Shown here in pieces: positions 1 to 10,415 of a stretch of 64,000 bases of DNA. A model generated the notes under the pieces. It was not told where the DNA came from. It did no database searches and saw nothing but the letters and a program-made list of their open reading frames with translations. The stretch is from Auricularia sp. M13. Taxonomy: Eukaryota; Basidiomycota; Agaricomycetes; Auriculariales; Auriculariaceae. Positions within the stretch are counted from its first letter, which is position 1. Each line of letters opens with the position of its first letter. Both the position numbers and the translations under genes were made by a program. The stretch covers positions 5,766,001 to 5,830,000 of the forward strand of contig CM073193.1 of NCBI GenBank assembly GCA_037042915.1, written 5' to 3'.

Positions 1-560
1 TCCAACGAACTTGGCGTATTCGCGATAGATGCGCGCGAGTCCGGCGTAATGGGCAAGAATCAGAAGCGTGTTCTGCGCGGGCGTTCAGCCTCTTCAAACG
101 CTATTCGAATGCGGCGACTCACGGAGATTGCGGGCCAGTGCGAGATGAAGAACCCGACTTCATCGGCGTGCGCTTGGTCAGGAGCGCTCACAAGGCGCCC
201 GAGCTGCGTACCGATATCCTGAGCAACGGTGGCATAGAAGTCAAACGCAAGGACAGTAAACTGTCCCGGGTAGACCTTTGCGGGTTCCGGCATCTCGGGA
301 GTCGGGGCGTTTGGATCGAAGTACGTCGAGAGACCAGCCAAGGCAGGGTTCCATCCAAGGGCCATTGAGTCTTGAGATGCGAGCGTCTGGATAACTTTGG
401 CGGCCGTCTTGGTGATGCTATCGAGGGCGCGATAATTCTCGGACACCGCGCGCGAGATGGCCGCGAGCTGAGCATGTTGCGTGGCGATAGCCTCGTCGAT
501 TTCGCGATGACGCTCAACAGCGCGACGGGCGACGTGGGCTTAACGACAGGAACGTCGGGA
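1..560 (-). CDS. Partial gene of unknown function, continuing beyond the left edge
   Basis: I do not recognise this protein. Two exons are clear on the minus strand. The upstream exon (about 560 or lower to 123) encodes a largely helical sequence with a middle part reading ALGWNPALAGL. It ends at GTGAGT, and a 50 bp intron (122-73) ends in GCGCAG. The next exon (72-1) continues in frame as NTLLILAHYAGLARIYREYA and runs off the window. The splice joins the open frames exactly, which supports real coding. The 5' end is unresolved: an in-frame stop lies just upstream of the exon near position 540, so another intron or a short first exon starting near ATG 600 is likely. No signal peptide or named domain is visible. 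The C-terminus lies outside the window. Confidence 0.5.
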
Positions 561-2725
561 AGACGTAGACCTGAGAGAGGGAGGTATTGACGAAAGACTG
601 CATGATGAATGCGGGTTGGAGGACACGACTTAGCATTCCGAGGACCTTTTATGGCGACGCGATTTTGCGGGTCCCTGATGCTTCGCAATTTGATGCACAG
701 GGACGTGCACATTCAAAGTACCCCGCGGATGATCGGGCAGAAATTGACACGCGGAAAAATCGCGTCCCTTTCAAGATAAAGGCGACATAGCAAGACACAA
801 TACAAACTCGAATACAGTACTACCACACATCCCGACAACAACGAAGACCGCAAATCAACAAGAACAGCATCCCGAAATGGAACACGCGACGCACACCGGC
901 AAGACCCGACATCTCTCCAGCATGGACAACTTGGCGACAACGGCTCGGCAACCACAATCCCTTCTATTGGACCTCAAGCACGACTCCCGGATTTGCCTTT
1001 CGAGACTCCCAGAGTATGCGCGAAGGACGAAGGATCCGTCTCTAAGAGCAGGCGAGCATGTTCCACGTTCGCCTCCCGAAAGTGTTCCAGCACACGACCG
1101 CGTGCTACTCCGGCAAAGACACCACGACCACGAAGGTGCGCAGTCGCCCTGGCTGCGAAGGAATATTCTCGACGCCGCTGTCTCCGGTTCCAAGGGATCA
1201 CCAGCAACCGAGAACGATCCTGACTCATTCACCCAAAATCGTTATCGGCACCTGCGCATTCGCGAACACGTCACCCGCTGCGACCTCGGACCATATCCAG
1301 ACCAGGGTCTAGGGCATCCTTCCTCTCTACTGTCCCTGAGCATGTGCACCCTGAGAAACCGGGGAAATGCGGAACACGAAACCCATACTAGGGGAATCCC
1401 GTCATCGTGATCGCAGCGCACTTTCCCACGGTCTATGGCGTCATCCAAACGGCAGGGCAGGCCGCAGCACACTTGTGGACGATCGGTAGTCTTTCCTCGG
1501 AGCAAAGTCTGAATCACACGCTCACGGGATCGGCCTCTCATTGGCTCCCGAGAATGGATTGCGCAACCCGCAGGCGCGCGCAGTCCGCATGTGACAATCG
1601 GGAACTCTTCCTATCGCATGGGCATTATCGGTACAGCTCGGGACATGGTCTTGATTGGCTTGGCATTCTCCTGTATAAAACGCGATAGGTAGTTAGGTAG
1701 TTTTCCCTTAGCACAGCGGCTCACGAGCATCCGGCTCACCAGTAGTTCAGTATCGCGCACTCCGGCGCCCAGTTCTCGTACTCGCACCCGTCCTCCGTTC
1801 TAGTCCGTACGCAATCGAAGTCTCAGTCACCCTCTGCCATCTCCGTTGGCCTCAAGTCCCGTTCTCCCCCTTCCCTCGGTGCGTAGTCGCGACTTCCGTG
1901 ATTGCACACCATCCTCCCTCCTCCCCTACTACGACTTCTCCATCCGAACCGTGCTACTTCTGTTCGTCGCGTTCGCACGCAGTCATAGACTTCGCCAGTG
2001 CAGCAACGAAGAAAAGACGCACTCCCGTCTCACAATCCTCCTCTCCCGTGCACCCTCTTCTCGTAGACGACTCCACACGAGTAGTCTCGAGCTCTCCGGA
2101 TACGAACTCGGGTTCCCCCTCGTCTTCGTGATCCACACTCGGGTTTTGATCATACACACTCGAGACCATATCCCCGTTTCACCCCTACCTCTATATCTAT
2201 TCTCTCGTGTGTTGGGTATACTCCACCCACCCACCCTTTTGATCTGCGGCTCCTCCCTACTCCTGGATTCATTGTCTTAGTCTTCCCTGGCTGTTCACCG
2301 TGCTCGACCGGAGGTCTGGAGGGGCGTCGGCGCCCTAGGAGGTGATGGGGGAGGCGCTCACTATCCCCGGGATCACCCTGGATCGGATCATCGGTCTCTG
2401 GAGATGGGTATATAGGTTGTGGGGTGTAGATGCGTGTACCCTAGGTTTGGTCTGGTCAATTGTACCGCTTGTCCGTTCTTCCTCGTCCCTCTCTCCTCCT
2501 TTTGGGCGTCGGTCTCGGCGAGTGACGAGCGCTCTGCCGTGACAGTAGATTAAGATTTCACATGGCTTGTGAACACTGGACTATGTAAAATCTGATCATG
2601 GGGATCATCAAACAAGGTAGCGGCGCAAATGACGAGGTGGGAACCATCCTCGCATGAGCGCTGCTACCGGTGGCGTACTGCCCAAAGAATAGCAGGTTTA
2701 TGAGCACATGAACACAACCATGTAC
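561..2725. other. Long stretch without a recognisable gene
   Basis: No open frame here has coding character that can be joined by plausible splice sites. The longer frames (for example 877-1410 plus and 1846-2280 plus) are low-complexity, compete with equally long frames on the other strand, and match no family I know. A TATA-box-like TATAAAA lies at about 1674-1680, followed by pyrimidine-rich sequence (about 1780-2300) that resembles basidiomycete promoter or leader DNA. A non-coding transcript is possible but not shown. Confidence 0.4.
1673..1681 (+). promoter_or_regulatory. TATA-box-like element
   Basis: The sequence reads TGTATAAAACG in plus orientation and is followed by C/T-rich DNA. 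No convincing open frame follows within 600 bp, so the transcript it might serve is unknown. Confidence 0.25.
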
Positions 2726-2729
2726 TGAC

Positions 2730-3905
2730 TGCATAAGGTAGCCGGGTTTGCCCGCGAGGGCCCTTGGGGCGTTATCATTCCTTTGCTCCGTTTGGCGGTC
2801 CCTCGAGCATGGTACCTTGACATCACTGTGGAGTCCATGTATTGTCTGCACGTCAAGCACGCTCTATGCCTCAAGGCACCTCATCTGCGCAAACTTTGGC
2901 TCAAATATCACGCCGAACCTCTTCCCGAGTTACCGCACATGCTTCCTCTTGCGTGGGACCGGAAACTGTTTGCCGGACTCACGGGAAGGCTGCGCATCGT
3001 CCATCTCGAAAATATCGTCCTTCCTCTGACACCCACCATGACCTTTCAAGAGGTCGATGAAGTCTGGTTCATGCATGCTATTACAACTGGACAGGAGCTA
3101 TTCCCCTCCTATCTGTTTGATTTCTTCCCCAAGGCCACGCGACTCCGGATGTCCGGCGGGGAAATTGGATTTGCCAATGCACCGCTTCCTCCTGCCATCA
3201 TGGATCTGTTCCGAAATCTCAAGTGGGTTGACCTCACTTTTAGGCTCGATGCGCTGCCTGCATTTTTCGACCATCTGCCACTGGATGACCTTTCCAACTT
3301 GACACTGTGCACCCCGGACGAAGATATGATCTATTGCGCGCTGCAACCACTGCGCAGCTATTTCCACCTCGAGTTCCTTCAGTTCGGACCGAATGAATTC
3401 ATTCTGTCCGTCAAGCGACGACGACCATCGCGTTCGTCGCTTCGCCGAGCCCTTCAGATACTATAATAACGATGGCCGCATAAGCAACGTGCTTCTCGAG
3501 AATGACGAGTTTATGGAGCAGGTTACGGCGTTGAGCATCAGTCTCACGTTCTGGGTTAGGCTGAAGCCCTGGCTTCAGCAATCGTACGGAACGGTTTCAA
3601 AGCTCATTGTCACCATCAACACAGATACTCTCCAAACAGCTCTGTTTCCCGGAGATTCCATATTATTCCCTGTGCTCGAATGTCTGGTCATACAGGCGAC
3701 CGATAAGAACACGGTTGCATATGTCGATGCGGAAGATCTGGTCGCCTTTTCAAGGCGCCTGACCGCAGAACGCGCAGTGACGCTGGAGCTGCGCCGAGTT
3801 TTTGTGGAGGGGAAGAAGGATATACTCGCGACACATTTTGAGGCTGTCAATAACTTCCTCACGACGATTGTAATGGGGCAGCCGCTTATCTGGTTCTCTT
3901 CATAG
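2730..3905 (+). pseudogene. Leucine-rich F-box-type protein relic, frame broken
   Basis: Two successive open frames encode leucine-rich sequence of the sort found downstream of the F-box in Agaricomycete F-box proteins. The first runs from about 2731 to 3400 (motifs such as LRKLWLKY and KWVDLTF). The second runs from about 3400 to 3905 (SKLIVTIN, LECLVIQATD). They overlap at 3393-3466 in different frames with no good intron between them, so one base gained or lost near 3390-3410 is the simplest reading. No F-box is visible upstream. The frame closes at a stop just before 2731, where CTGAC plus TGCATAAG could be an intron branch point and acceptor. The gene could be a decayed paralogue or, less likely, one with an unusual intron. 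Confidence 0.5.
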
Positions 3906-4517
3906 TCCGAATTGTGCATCGAGAAAATGGTACAAAATTTGAGAGTATTCAAGTTAGTAGTTAGTAATAGCGAAGGGGAGAACACTGGACGCTACATTGA
4001 GAACGGTCTGCACCAAAGCAGGGGCCAGAAATAAAGACGATTTCATGGCCAGCGACCCGAGCCCTGACCAGATGTGCCCGAATGCCGACGACAGCTCAGT
4101 ATGAAACAGATAGCGCAATGTGAGACAGCACTCACTGCGTATGAGAGAGCGCAGGATATGTCGAGACCACGAGCAGTGCCCGTGTGCTCCAGGATGGTTA
4201 GCACGGCCTAGATGATAAGTGAGGCTCAACACGTCAGTCAGATGCTCGCCTATTATTGCCCTCCGAGTCTTCGCAAGACACAGTCGTCGATGAGATAACG
4301 TACATTTCGACGAGTGACGGTTTGCCAAGCTAATTTGGAATTACAATGTAGCCTGCTGCTGCTTCAGCAACCGATAGAATGACTGGAAGCCATCTGAGAG
4401 CAGAACGGACATGCAGCCTTACCGGCTTTTAGCGCAAAAAGGAAGTGTATAACAAAGCATCGGGGGCCAAAAAATCGAGAACAGAATGTAGCAATTGTCA
4501 CATATGTGAAAAATAAT
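3906..4517. other. Intergenic region, nothing recognised
   Basis: This stretch lies between the leucine-rich relic and the 3' end of the first duplicated minus-strand gene. Only short shadow frames are present, and I see no RNA gene or repeat. Confidence 0.4.
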
Positions 4518-6087
4518 TTACCGTCCCGCGAACGGTCTCCGGAATACGAGACCCCAGAAGAAAGATCTGAGGCGCAATACGAGCGTCCCCAGGCTCGAGA
4601 GAATCCAGCGGAATGCTAACGCATCTGTCAGTTTCCTTCACTCAACGCTCGGCGGCAGAACACATAATTCACCAGAGAGCCCGTTGTTCCTTGCGTGCAT
4701 TCCTGAAAAAGCATCCGTTCCTTTGGTTGCCCGCGGAACTGGCAGAGAATTCAGGTCGAAGAACGGTCGCTGGGAACCGGACGTTACTCACCTACGGAGC
4801 TGCTGCTCGCAAGCGACATGCTCCGTGACGCAGTGCTGCCTGCAGAGCTCTGTGCATCGCTGCTAGCACATGGATTGATCGCAGGGGAGGCATGCCGGAT
4901 TGGGGATACAGCTCCAGCGCTGTCTGCGTCCTGATCGAACTCCCGAGACTCAACCGCAAACATTTCTTGCGCGACAGAATGAGCGGGATTATCCAGAGTG
5001 ACTGAATTATACGCACCGCGTTCCGCGCGATGTTCGATCGCGTCCTCGGGCGCAATAGAATCGTCGTCAACGACAGCGCTGGAACAATTTCACAACCTGA
5101 GCCTGAAAGCTCGAACTGTGCTCACCCGATGGCTTCGCCCGCATCCGGTGCGTCCGCGTTAGCCGCCGCTTCAAGCCAAGCAGTCGTTTGCGGTTTCTTG
5201 GATAGCAGAGCCGCAAACGTACGCTGCGCCCAGTCCCATTCAATGCTGAAGCAGTCAGTATAAATAATGTGACCAGAATGTTTGACGTACGCCAGAAGAC
5301 GCTGCTTTTCAGCGGCAAGATTCTCGGGACGATCTAAGATATCGAATGCCGTAATATCAACCCACAGATGAACATGATAGCCCATTTGCGGCCGCCCATC
5401 GTCAACGGGGAATTGATTTAGCATAGGGTCGTCGCAATCTTTGAGTACAAATTGCTGTCCCTCCGGAGTCCGAGGGTTGACATTGTCCAACTCGTCGTCG
5501 TCTGGGCGGATGTCTCCGACATGCCGAACGCCCCGTGACTCCGGGATTAGTTGACTGTCCTCTTGCCATAGCTCATTGATGTTGTCTTGTTGGTCCTCAG
5601 TGAAGCTGGGGCCTGTCGAGCGGTGCTGGTAGATGCGCGAGACGCGAGCGGCTAAGTGCTGCAGGGTGTGGAGATAACAATCTGACCAAGGTAATCCAGT
5701 TGATCCCTGTATAGGTTGTCGAATTAATTCTGGGTGGGGAGGCGTTGGCGCTATAGGGACAGCGGCTTTCGAGAATGGAGGACTGGGCAAACCACGACCG
5801 GCAAGCATGAATGACAGCGCCAATTGTACGCCGCCTTCTTCGTGCGAGTAGAGCATTGAAGAGGGCTAAAGAGCGATGTCAGTATGTACGAGGACACAAT
5901 GGCACCGACGGTTACGCACCGCGGTGACCAAGGCAAGATATTTGCCTGGCTGTATTTCCGCGGCTTCCCTCGTGGCCTGTTCGTCTTGCAAAGCTGCTAC
6001 GGAGACAACTGGATCCAAGGATATGACCACGAGAGTACCAAGCTCAACGGGCATGTCGAGGACGGTCGGCCAGTCCACGACGAGCAT
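4518..6087 (-). CDS. Module copy A, minus-strand gene: 423-residue protein of unknown function
   Basis: Seven exons with consistent phases: 6087-5920, 5865-5291, 5245-5126, 5078-5017, 4965-4792, 4738-4673 and 4624-4518, giving 423 residues. I chose ATG 6087 because the paralogue in copy B starts at the equivalent codon (MLVVDWP versus MLFVDWP). The N-terminal about 60 residues, a proline-rich linker, a block with VDITAFD, an EWDWAQRT segment and QTTAWLEAAANAD are shared with copy B. The last exon encodes a hydrophobic, arginine-punctuated segment (FRWILSSLGTLVLRLRSFFW) that could lie on or in a membrane. I recall similar uncharacterised proteins in mushrooms but no named domain. It shares a 304 bp promoter region with the divergent gene at 6392. 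Apparent stops in the raw frame fall inside introns conserved in both copies. Confidence 0.75.
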
Positions 6088-6391
6088 GATGGCAGGAGGA
6101 ACTTGGAAGGCGAGCTGGCGGACTTTGCCGGATGCGGCTTCGCTCCGACCTACCTCCGAGTGTGCGTAGCTAGGCAACCTTGTCTGAATCGTTGTACTCG
6201 ATGGAAACAACAACTCATCTCTTGTGTGCTGCGCATGGAGTCGCACCACAGCACAATGGGCGATGCTACCGGCGGACAAGCAGGTTCCATCTTTGTTCAT
6301 AGCTGTGTCTCAGTTATCTATAATATCTTGAGGCACGAACTGGGCGCTTCAGTTAATACGTGGACGGTCTCGTTTGCCGACGCTACTCGCA
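6088..6391. promoter_or_regulatory. Bidirectional promoter region of module copy A
   Basis: This is a 304 bp gap between the two divergent start codons. The equivalent gap in copy B is 407 bp. An AT-rich CTATAATATC lies near 6318. The head-to-head layout is kept in both copies, which suggests, but does not prove, shared regulation. Confidence 0.45.
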
Positions 6392-8276
6392 ATGGCCCAT
6401 TCTACTGTGTCCTCCACCGCGTCCTTCGTCCCTCATCCGGCCGCGCAGTTTGATGTGCCGGAGGAGGCTTGGCGAGGACAGATCTGGGCTGCCCAGGCTA
6501 GTGCTATCTTACCCATTCTCGAGGCTGCTGCAGCCTGCAGTGCTGTTGGTCTCTCTGCAGCTATGCAGACCGACAAGACCTGGCTAGAACAGAGCGGGGA
6601 CAACCTTCCAACCCGACCCTGTCTTATCATGGGGGTCGGGCGCACCAGTGGAATGATGCAAATCATGGCGTTGACTACTCTGGACAGCGGTGCTACTCAC
6701 ATCTCGGACATGAGCCCGCATTTCAAGCACTTTGCTATAGCTGTGGGCCGTACTGCTGCTTGGCCGACTCCGGAGTCTTGGGTGCTTCCCACCGAACCAC
6801 CCTGGCGCAAGGTCCCCCAGTTTTCAACCGCGTGTGCCATCGACATAAGATAGGCCCGGCCGGGGACCCTGGACATCACATGTTCTTTGACAATATAAAA
6901 AATGAATTAAATGCGTAATTTCAGCCGCAGTGAAGACCTAAATACAGAAAGTTTGCCGTCGGGGCATGGTCTCGTCGGGCCGCTATTAACTCGGCAAGAG
7001 GGGGTGCTTACACCTCTCCGTGTCATGGAACTCAAATCAGTCCCAAACTCAAAATTTCGGCCGCAGTGAAATCTTTACTTTAGCCCAATACAGCATTTGA
7101 GAGCCTCAGATACTCTATAAGTCAATTATTCCGGCTGCCAATAGATTCTCACGCTGCCGGGCCTCAGGCATCACGTGATGTTCCGGGTCCCCGGCCGGGC
7201 CTATCTTACCCTATTCCAGCCTCGTGCACAGATTTCGAACTGGTTCAGGAATCCCTTATAGCTGCACCGCGCGGACCATGGCTCGCCTCGAGCGAAAGAG
7301 CTTCGCCATGACTACGTCGTTCGCAGCGAAGCAGCCGGAAGAAATGGCCGAATGGAATAGGGTTCACGATGTGAGTTGATCTCGACTTACTCATTTCGAG
7401 AGCTGACACTGTGACACAGAATTCGATGAGAACGAAGCCTTCGAAGGGAAGCTCCCAGACTGGGAAGGGCTCATTTTGCATGTCGAGCAGGCAGCATCGA
7501 CCGCTGTCTGTACCGCAAGGTCTTATCTCTCCGAGTTTCCATGCTCATCATACTCTCTTCGCATCTGTATCCGGTCCGCATCCTCCTCTGGGACCTATAC
7601 CACCCGGCCTGTCATTCGCACCTCCGTTCATTAATCCACCGCCCGGTCCCTATCCACCTCCGGAGATCTTACATTCGCCGCCTCTGTGGCCAGAATTCCA
7701 TCATACCCACCACCAGTCTCATTTCTTCCACCCTGCGCAGCTGACGGTCGAATACCGCGCACATGCAGCGCCGCATATGCCACCTGCGGCATTATCGCAC
7801 GACTTCCGCCGTCTCTCGGAGCTTGCTTACCCTGATTCCGTCCCACCCTTATCTCATTCCCCGAATACGTCGCCGAGCGACTCGCCTGAGGTTGCGGAGA
7901 GCCAGATACCATGTGGCTCTGATAACTCGTCGGCCCCACAATACAGCACTCTCGCGTCACCAGCCCACCATGTTCAAGAGGAGGTGCCTGACGTGGTGCG
8001 TGTTTAGCTCTTGCCTTGGCGCAGTAGTCAATCAAGGTCTAGAACACCGAGAAAGACGACATAGACCCAGTTTTCCACAAGCTGAGGAAGTCGGGCAACA
8101 GCTCGTCAAGCCTGCTCTCAATCCAGCCGCCGGCTCCGCCCTGGAATGTCCAAGGTTCAATGTTCTATGGCACCGATCATTCTCAGCGTACGGGCGTTTG
8201 TCCTAGCTTCGAACGGGCCGCTAGAGACTTCAGCATGCGACCACGATTTTGTACCTCGCCTCGCACTGTCCTTTAG
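6392..8276 (+). pseudogene. Module copy A, plus-strand gene interrupted by a terminal-inverted-repeat element
   Basis: This is the paralogue of the intact gene at 10416. Exon 1 runs 6392-7370 but contains the inserted element 6848-7206 plus one duplicated TA. Exon 2 is 7420-7995 and exon 3 is 8043-8276. With the insertion left out, exon 1 is 618 nt, exactly the length of exon 1 in copy B, and the frame is open through to a 475-residue product. As it stands, the insertion puts a stop codon (TAG) three codons past the junction. The N-terminal half shares LPILEAAAACSAVGLSAAMQ-type sequence with copy B. The C-terminal half is rich in proline and histidine and probably disordered, and the end is conserved (MFYG ... 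SPRTV). The function is unknown. It could still be expressed if the element is spliced or has excised in some nuclei. Confidence 0.75.
6848..7206. mobile_element. 359 bp MITE-like element with TA target duplication
   Basis: The left end (AGATAGGCCCGGCCGGGGAC) and the right end are inverted copies over about 22 bp perfectly, with weaker similarity for another 12 bp (GGACATCACATG versus GGAACATCACGTG). TA flanks both sides (6846-6847 and 7207-7208), as expected for Tc1/mariner-type movement. The inside is AT-rich and non-coding, with an internal partial repeat (ATTTC[AG]GCCGCAGTGAA near 6921 and 7055). No transposase is present, so it is a non-autonomous element. It sits inside a coding exon. 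Confidence 0.85.
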
Positions 8277-8461
8277 GTATTTTTGTAGCATATTTATTTT
8301 GAGTCTGCACTATTTCTGTCCATTAGCGTCGGTCGCAAAGAATATTCACTTGCAGGCTGGGAAAGTGGAGCAAAAAGGAAATATATTGCAAAGCAGTAAA
8401 CAAAGGGAAAGCGAAAGCAATGTGTAGCGATGATTCATCGGGGTACATGAGACGGTCGTGA

Positions 8462-10008
8462 TTATGGTGATGCAAACGGTTTCCGCCAGAGGAGACTCCA
8501 GAAGAACGATCTGACGCGCGACAAGAGCGTCCCGAAGCTTGAGAGAATCCAGCGGAATACTAGCGCATCTGTCAGATTCCCTTCGCTCGGGAGAACACAT
8601 GGCTCACCGGAGAGCCCGCTGTTTTTTGCATGTGCATCCGCTCCGCTCGTAGCATGCGGCACTAACAACACAGCGTTCAGGTCGAAGAAGGCGCATTTGG
8701 GAGCCAAGGAAACTTACCCACGATGCTGCTGCTCGCGAGTGATGTGCTGCCTGATGTCGTGCTCGAAACCGAGATTTGCCGGTCATCGTCATTCGCGTGT
8801 AGATCGGCGACAACGGGGGCATCTCTGAGGGCAGGGGATACAGCTCTGGAACTGTGCGCGTCCATATCCAAGTCGCAGGACTCGATCTCCAACGATTCTG
8901 ACGCGAACAGAATAAGCGGTTGGTCCAACGCGCCTTTTCGGACGTACCACGCTCAGCACGGTGTTCGATGGCATCCTCGGGCGCGATAGAATCATCTTCG
9001 ATCTCCCTGGCACAGTTTCAGGGTACGAGTCACAGGATTTCAAATTTGCTGACTCGAGGCGTTCGTCCGCGTCTGGCACGTCCGCGTTAGCTGCTGCTTC
9101 AAGCCAGGCGGTCGTTTGCGGCTCCTTAGACATAATCATTGCAATAGTTCTTCGCGCCCAGTTCCATTCGATCCTGCGGTGTTCAGCACAAGTCAGGTGT
9201 CAAGACGCAGGACGCACGCACTCTCGCAGCCGTTGCTTTTCAATCTCGAGATTCTGGGGGTTATCGATGTCGTCGAATGCCGTAATATCCACCCATAGTT
9301 GCACATGATAAACCACTTGAGGGCGCCGGTCGTTGGACAGTAAAGCAGAGAAGAAAGGATCCTTCGGGCCGTCAGATTCGATGCATTCAAGTTGGTCGTC
9401 TGGTTCCATGATGACAGCATGGCCGTCTTCCTGCACCTCCATTTCACCCTGCTGGCCAGCGTGAATCTGGGCCAACATGTCGCGATCCTCTGCATATAAT
9501 TCACCCATATCGAGTTGTTGATCCTCCGTAAAACCAGGACCCGGTGTACGGTGCTGATAGACTCGCGAGACGCGAGCATGGATATGCTGCAGGGTATGAA
9601 CGTAGCAGTCAGCCCAGGGTAACGGAGCAGATGCTTGAACGGGTTGGCGATTGTTTTCGGGATGCGGTGGCGCTGGGGCGATGGGGATGGCAGCTATCGA
9701 GTGTGGAGGACTGGGTAAGCCGCGGCCGACAAGAACGAACTCGAACGCCAATTGCAGGCCGCCTACTTCGCGTGAGTAGACCATCGCGCCGGGCTAATTG
9801 TCATATAAGTATCTATAAGATGGCCTTGACGCTCACGCACCGCATCAACGAGAGCCAGATACCTTCCTGGTCGAATTTCTGCGGCTTCTCGGGTGGCCTG
9901 CTCATCTTGCAAGGCTGCGACAGAGTTGATAGGATCCAAGGATATGACCACAAGCCTGCCTAGCTCTGTGGGGTCGTCCAGGGCAGTTGGCCAATCCACA
10001 AACAGCAT
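8462..10008 (-). CDS. Module copy B, minus-strand gene: 419-residue protein of unknown function
   Basis: Seven exons in the same order and phases as copy A: 10008-9841, 9793-9222, 9173-9054, 9006-8948, 8897-8718, 8661-8608 and 8568-8462. The product is 419 residues. Exons 1, 3 and 7 have exactly the same length as in copy A (168, 120 and 107 nt), so the gene structure was duplicated whole. Shared blocks include LVVISLDP, AALQDEQATREAAEI, DITAFD, EWNWARRT and QTTAWLEAAANAD. The C-terminus is the hydrophobic segment FRWILSSFGTLLSRVRSFFW. No known domain is recognised. A TGA seen at 9200-9202 lies inside a 48 bp intron (GTGCGT...CGCAG), so the gene is not broken. The 3' end faces the 3' end of the copy A plus-strand gene across only 185 bp. 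Confidence 0.78.
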
Positions 10009-10415
10009 GTTGCCGGAGAAAGGCGTGTGAGCGGACTTGAAAGGCGCGAACAAGCCACCGGAATTCCGCCGGAGGAAACCCGGCATCCAGATGGGCCCAC
10101 TAGCTCCGAATCTACCTATCTACCTACCTACGGGGCCCGGGTGCCTTGTATTCAGGTTGTATAAAACAAAAAAACCGCCTTCGTACATCTGTTGCGCGCG
10201 CACCGCACGGTCTCGACCCACAAGTTACAATGGTCGAAGCTGCTGGCGGACCGTTTACCGTGGGTCGTTATGTGATGTCGCCTTGTTGCACCCCGTCCGA
10301 AGGGACGGCAGTTTGAAACGGTAGCTGTAGCGTTGCACATGTCTAGTTCTCGACATACATACAAACGGCTCACTCCTCCACCGCATCGACTACATACCTT
10401 CACCCGCTCAGTCCA
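10009..10415. promoter_or_regulatory. Bidirectional promoter region of module copy B, with a TATA box
   Basis: This is a 407 bp gap between divergent start codons. TATAAAA lies at 10160-10166 in plus orientation, about 250 bp before the plus-strand ATG. A short CTATCTACCTACC run is near 10111. It corresponds in position to the 304 bp gap of copy A. Confidence 0.45.

Noticed and set aside
877-1410. Plus-strand frame of 177 codons as a gene
   Set aside because: Low-complexity, overlaps frames of similar size on the other strand, no splice context and no family resemblance.
1846-2280. Plus-strand frame in the C/T-rich stretch as a gene
   Set aside because: Its length comes from strong base-composition bias that removes stop codons, and the residues are mostly Ser, Leu, Pro and Arg.
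4625-4672. In-frame TGA near the 3' end of the copy A minus-strand gene
   Set aside because: It falls in a 48 bp intron also present in copy B (8569-8607), and the last exon continues in frame in both.
9200-9202. In-frame TGA in the copy B minus-strand gene as a disabling mutation
   Set aside because: It lies inside a GTGCGT...CGCAG intron whose counterpart in copy A (GTACGT...TTCAG) is at the same position. Splicing restores the conserved EWNWARRT block.
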